Below, one piece after another: positions 63,903 to 64,000 of a stretch of DNA of 64,000 nucleotides. Each line of letters starts with the position of its first letter. Within the stretch, counting starts at the first letter, position 1. A program made the position numbers and the translations under genes. Under the pieces are notes generated by a model. The model searched no databases. It saw only the letters and a list, made by a program, of their open reading frames with translations, and was not told where the DNA came from. The DNA is from Bittarella massiliensis (ex Durand et al. 2017) (GTDB lineage: Bacteria; Bacillota; Clostridia; Oscillospirales; Ruminococcaceae). Location: contig NZ_LN908976.1 of the NCBI RefSeq assembly GCF_001486165.1, positions 124,001 through 188,000 of the forward strand, written 5' to 3'.

Positions 63903-64000
63903 ATGATCGAGACCAGACTGCTGCACTACTTTCTGGCCATCGCCAGGGAGCAAAACATCACCCGGGCGGCCGAGACGCTGCACCTCACCCAGTCCACCCT
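63903..64000 (+). CDS. LysR-family transcriptional regulator, N-terminal part
   Basis: Truncated by the window end. The first 32 residues (METHIONINE at 63903, then IETRLLHYFLAIAREQNITR and AAETLHLTQSTL) are the start of a LysR winged helix-turn-helix. GGGAGG precedes the ATG. Divergence from the aldo/keto reductase-flavodoxin operon makes it the likely regulator of that operon. Confidence 0.92.
   Translation, partial: MIETRLLHYFLAIAREQNITRAAETLHLTQST

Overview
The window reads as a chromosomal segment of a GC-rich (roughly two-thirds G+C) Gram-positive Clostridia, most likely an Oscillospiraceae-type gut anaerobe. This is an inference from gene content: L31 with four cysteines, a DnaD/DnaI primosome pair, a MurA-WalJ-RlmH run, a Clostridia-type TSCPD protein, NADP-type glutamate dehydrogenase, a GH3 glucosidase with a divergent AraC regulator, Gram-positive style surface proteins, and strong AGGAGG ribosome binding sites with many GTG and TTG starts. 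No rRNA or tRNA gene was recognised. One stable RNA gene, RNase P RNA, is present.

Layout. 1-4.7 kb: YigZ fragment, rpmE, a threonine-aldolase-like enzyme and a calcium-type P-ATPase. 4.7-11.9 kb: a repeat array, a large surface protein divergent from a membrane-anchored sigma factor, and a second repeat array. 11.9-17.4 kb: metallophosphoesterase, an interrupted comM/yifB, a frameshifted small gene, an acetyltransferase and a third repeat array. 17.4-24.6 kb: rlmH, walJ, murA, an M20 amidohydrolase, a membrane-anchored M23/LysM/G5 protein and an RluA-type pseudouridine synthase. 24.7-32.9 kb: GH3/AraC pair, PEBP-like protein, ilvE, gdhA, a TM2 protein and rnpB. 32.9-38.8 kb: an unknown protein, an exported nucleoside hydrolase, dnaI, dnaD, a PHP phosphoesterase, TSCPD protein and an SDR. 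39.4-45 kb: a MarR-controlled heterodimeric ABC exporter and a SIS-domain protein. 45-48.2 kb: a second surface protein with an unusual leader. 48.3-56.5 kb: YjbR, thioesterase, WYL regulator, FabH-like synthase, amidohydrolase, M20 peptidase and TetR. 56.8-59.8 kb: a small AT-richer accessory patch with ribbon-helix-helix and twin XRE regulators, a decayed CRISPR array, and small unknown proteins. 60.1-64 kb: flavodoxins, aldo/keto reductase and a cyclophilin-like lipoprotein, divergent from a LysR gene that runs off the end.

The most interesting element is the leader of the surface protein at 45.4 kb. A 16-bp perfect inverted repeat lies just after the predicted transcription start and encloses about 110 bp. 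Inside is an 11-bp hairpin that is followed by a T-run only when the segment is read in the other direction. This is the architecture expected of a phase-variable invertible terminator switch, as known for cwpV and the flagellar switch of Clostridioides difficile. Other points of interest are three unrelated long tandem-repeat arrays in intergenic DNA (one containing a terminator-like hairpin per unit), a sigma factor with an apparently extracellular Ig-like tail next to a surface protein, a relict type I-C-like CRISPR array without cas genes, and shared operators in front of the twin XRE genes.

Several loci in 14.2-14.6 kb carry nonsense or frameshift differences that could be real decay or assembly error.
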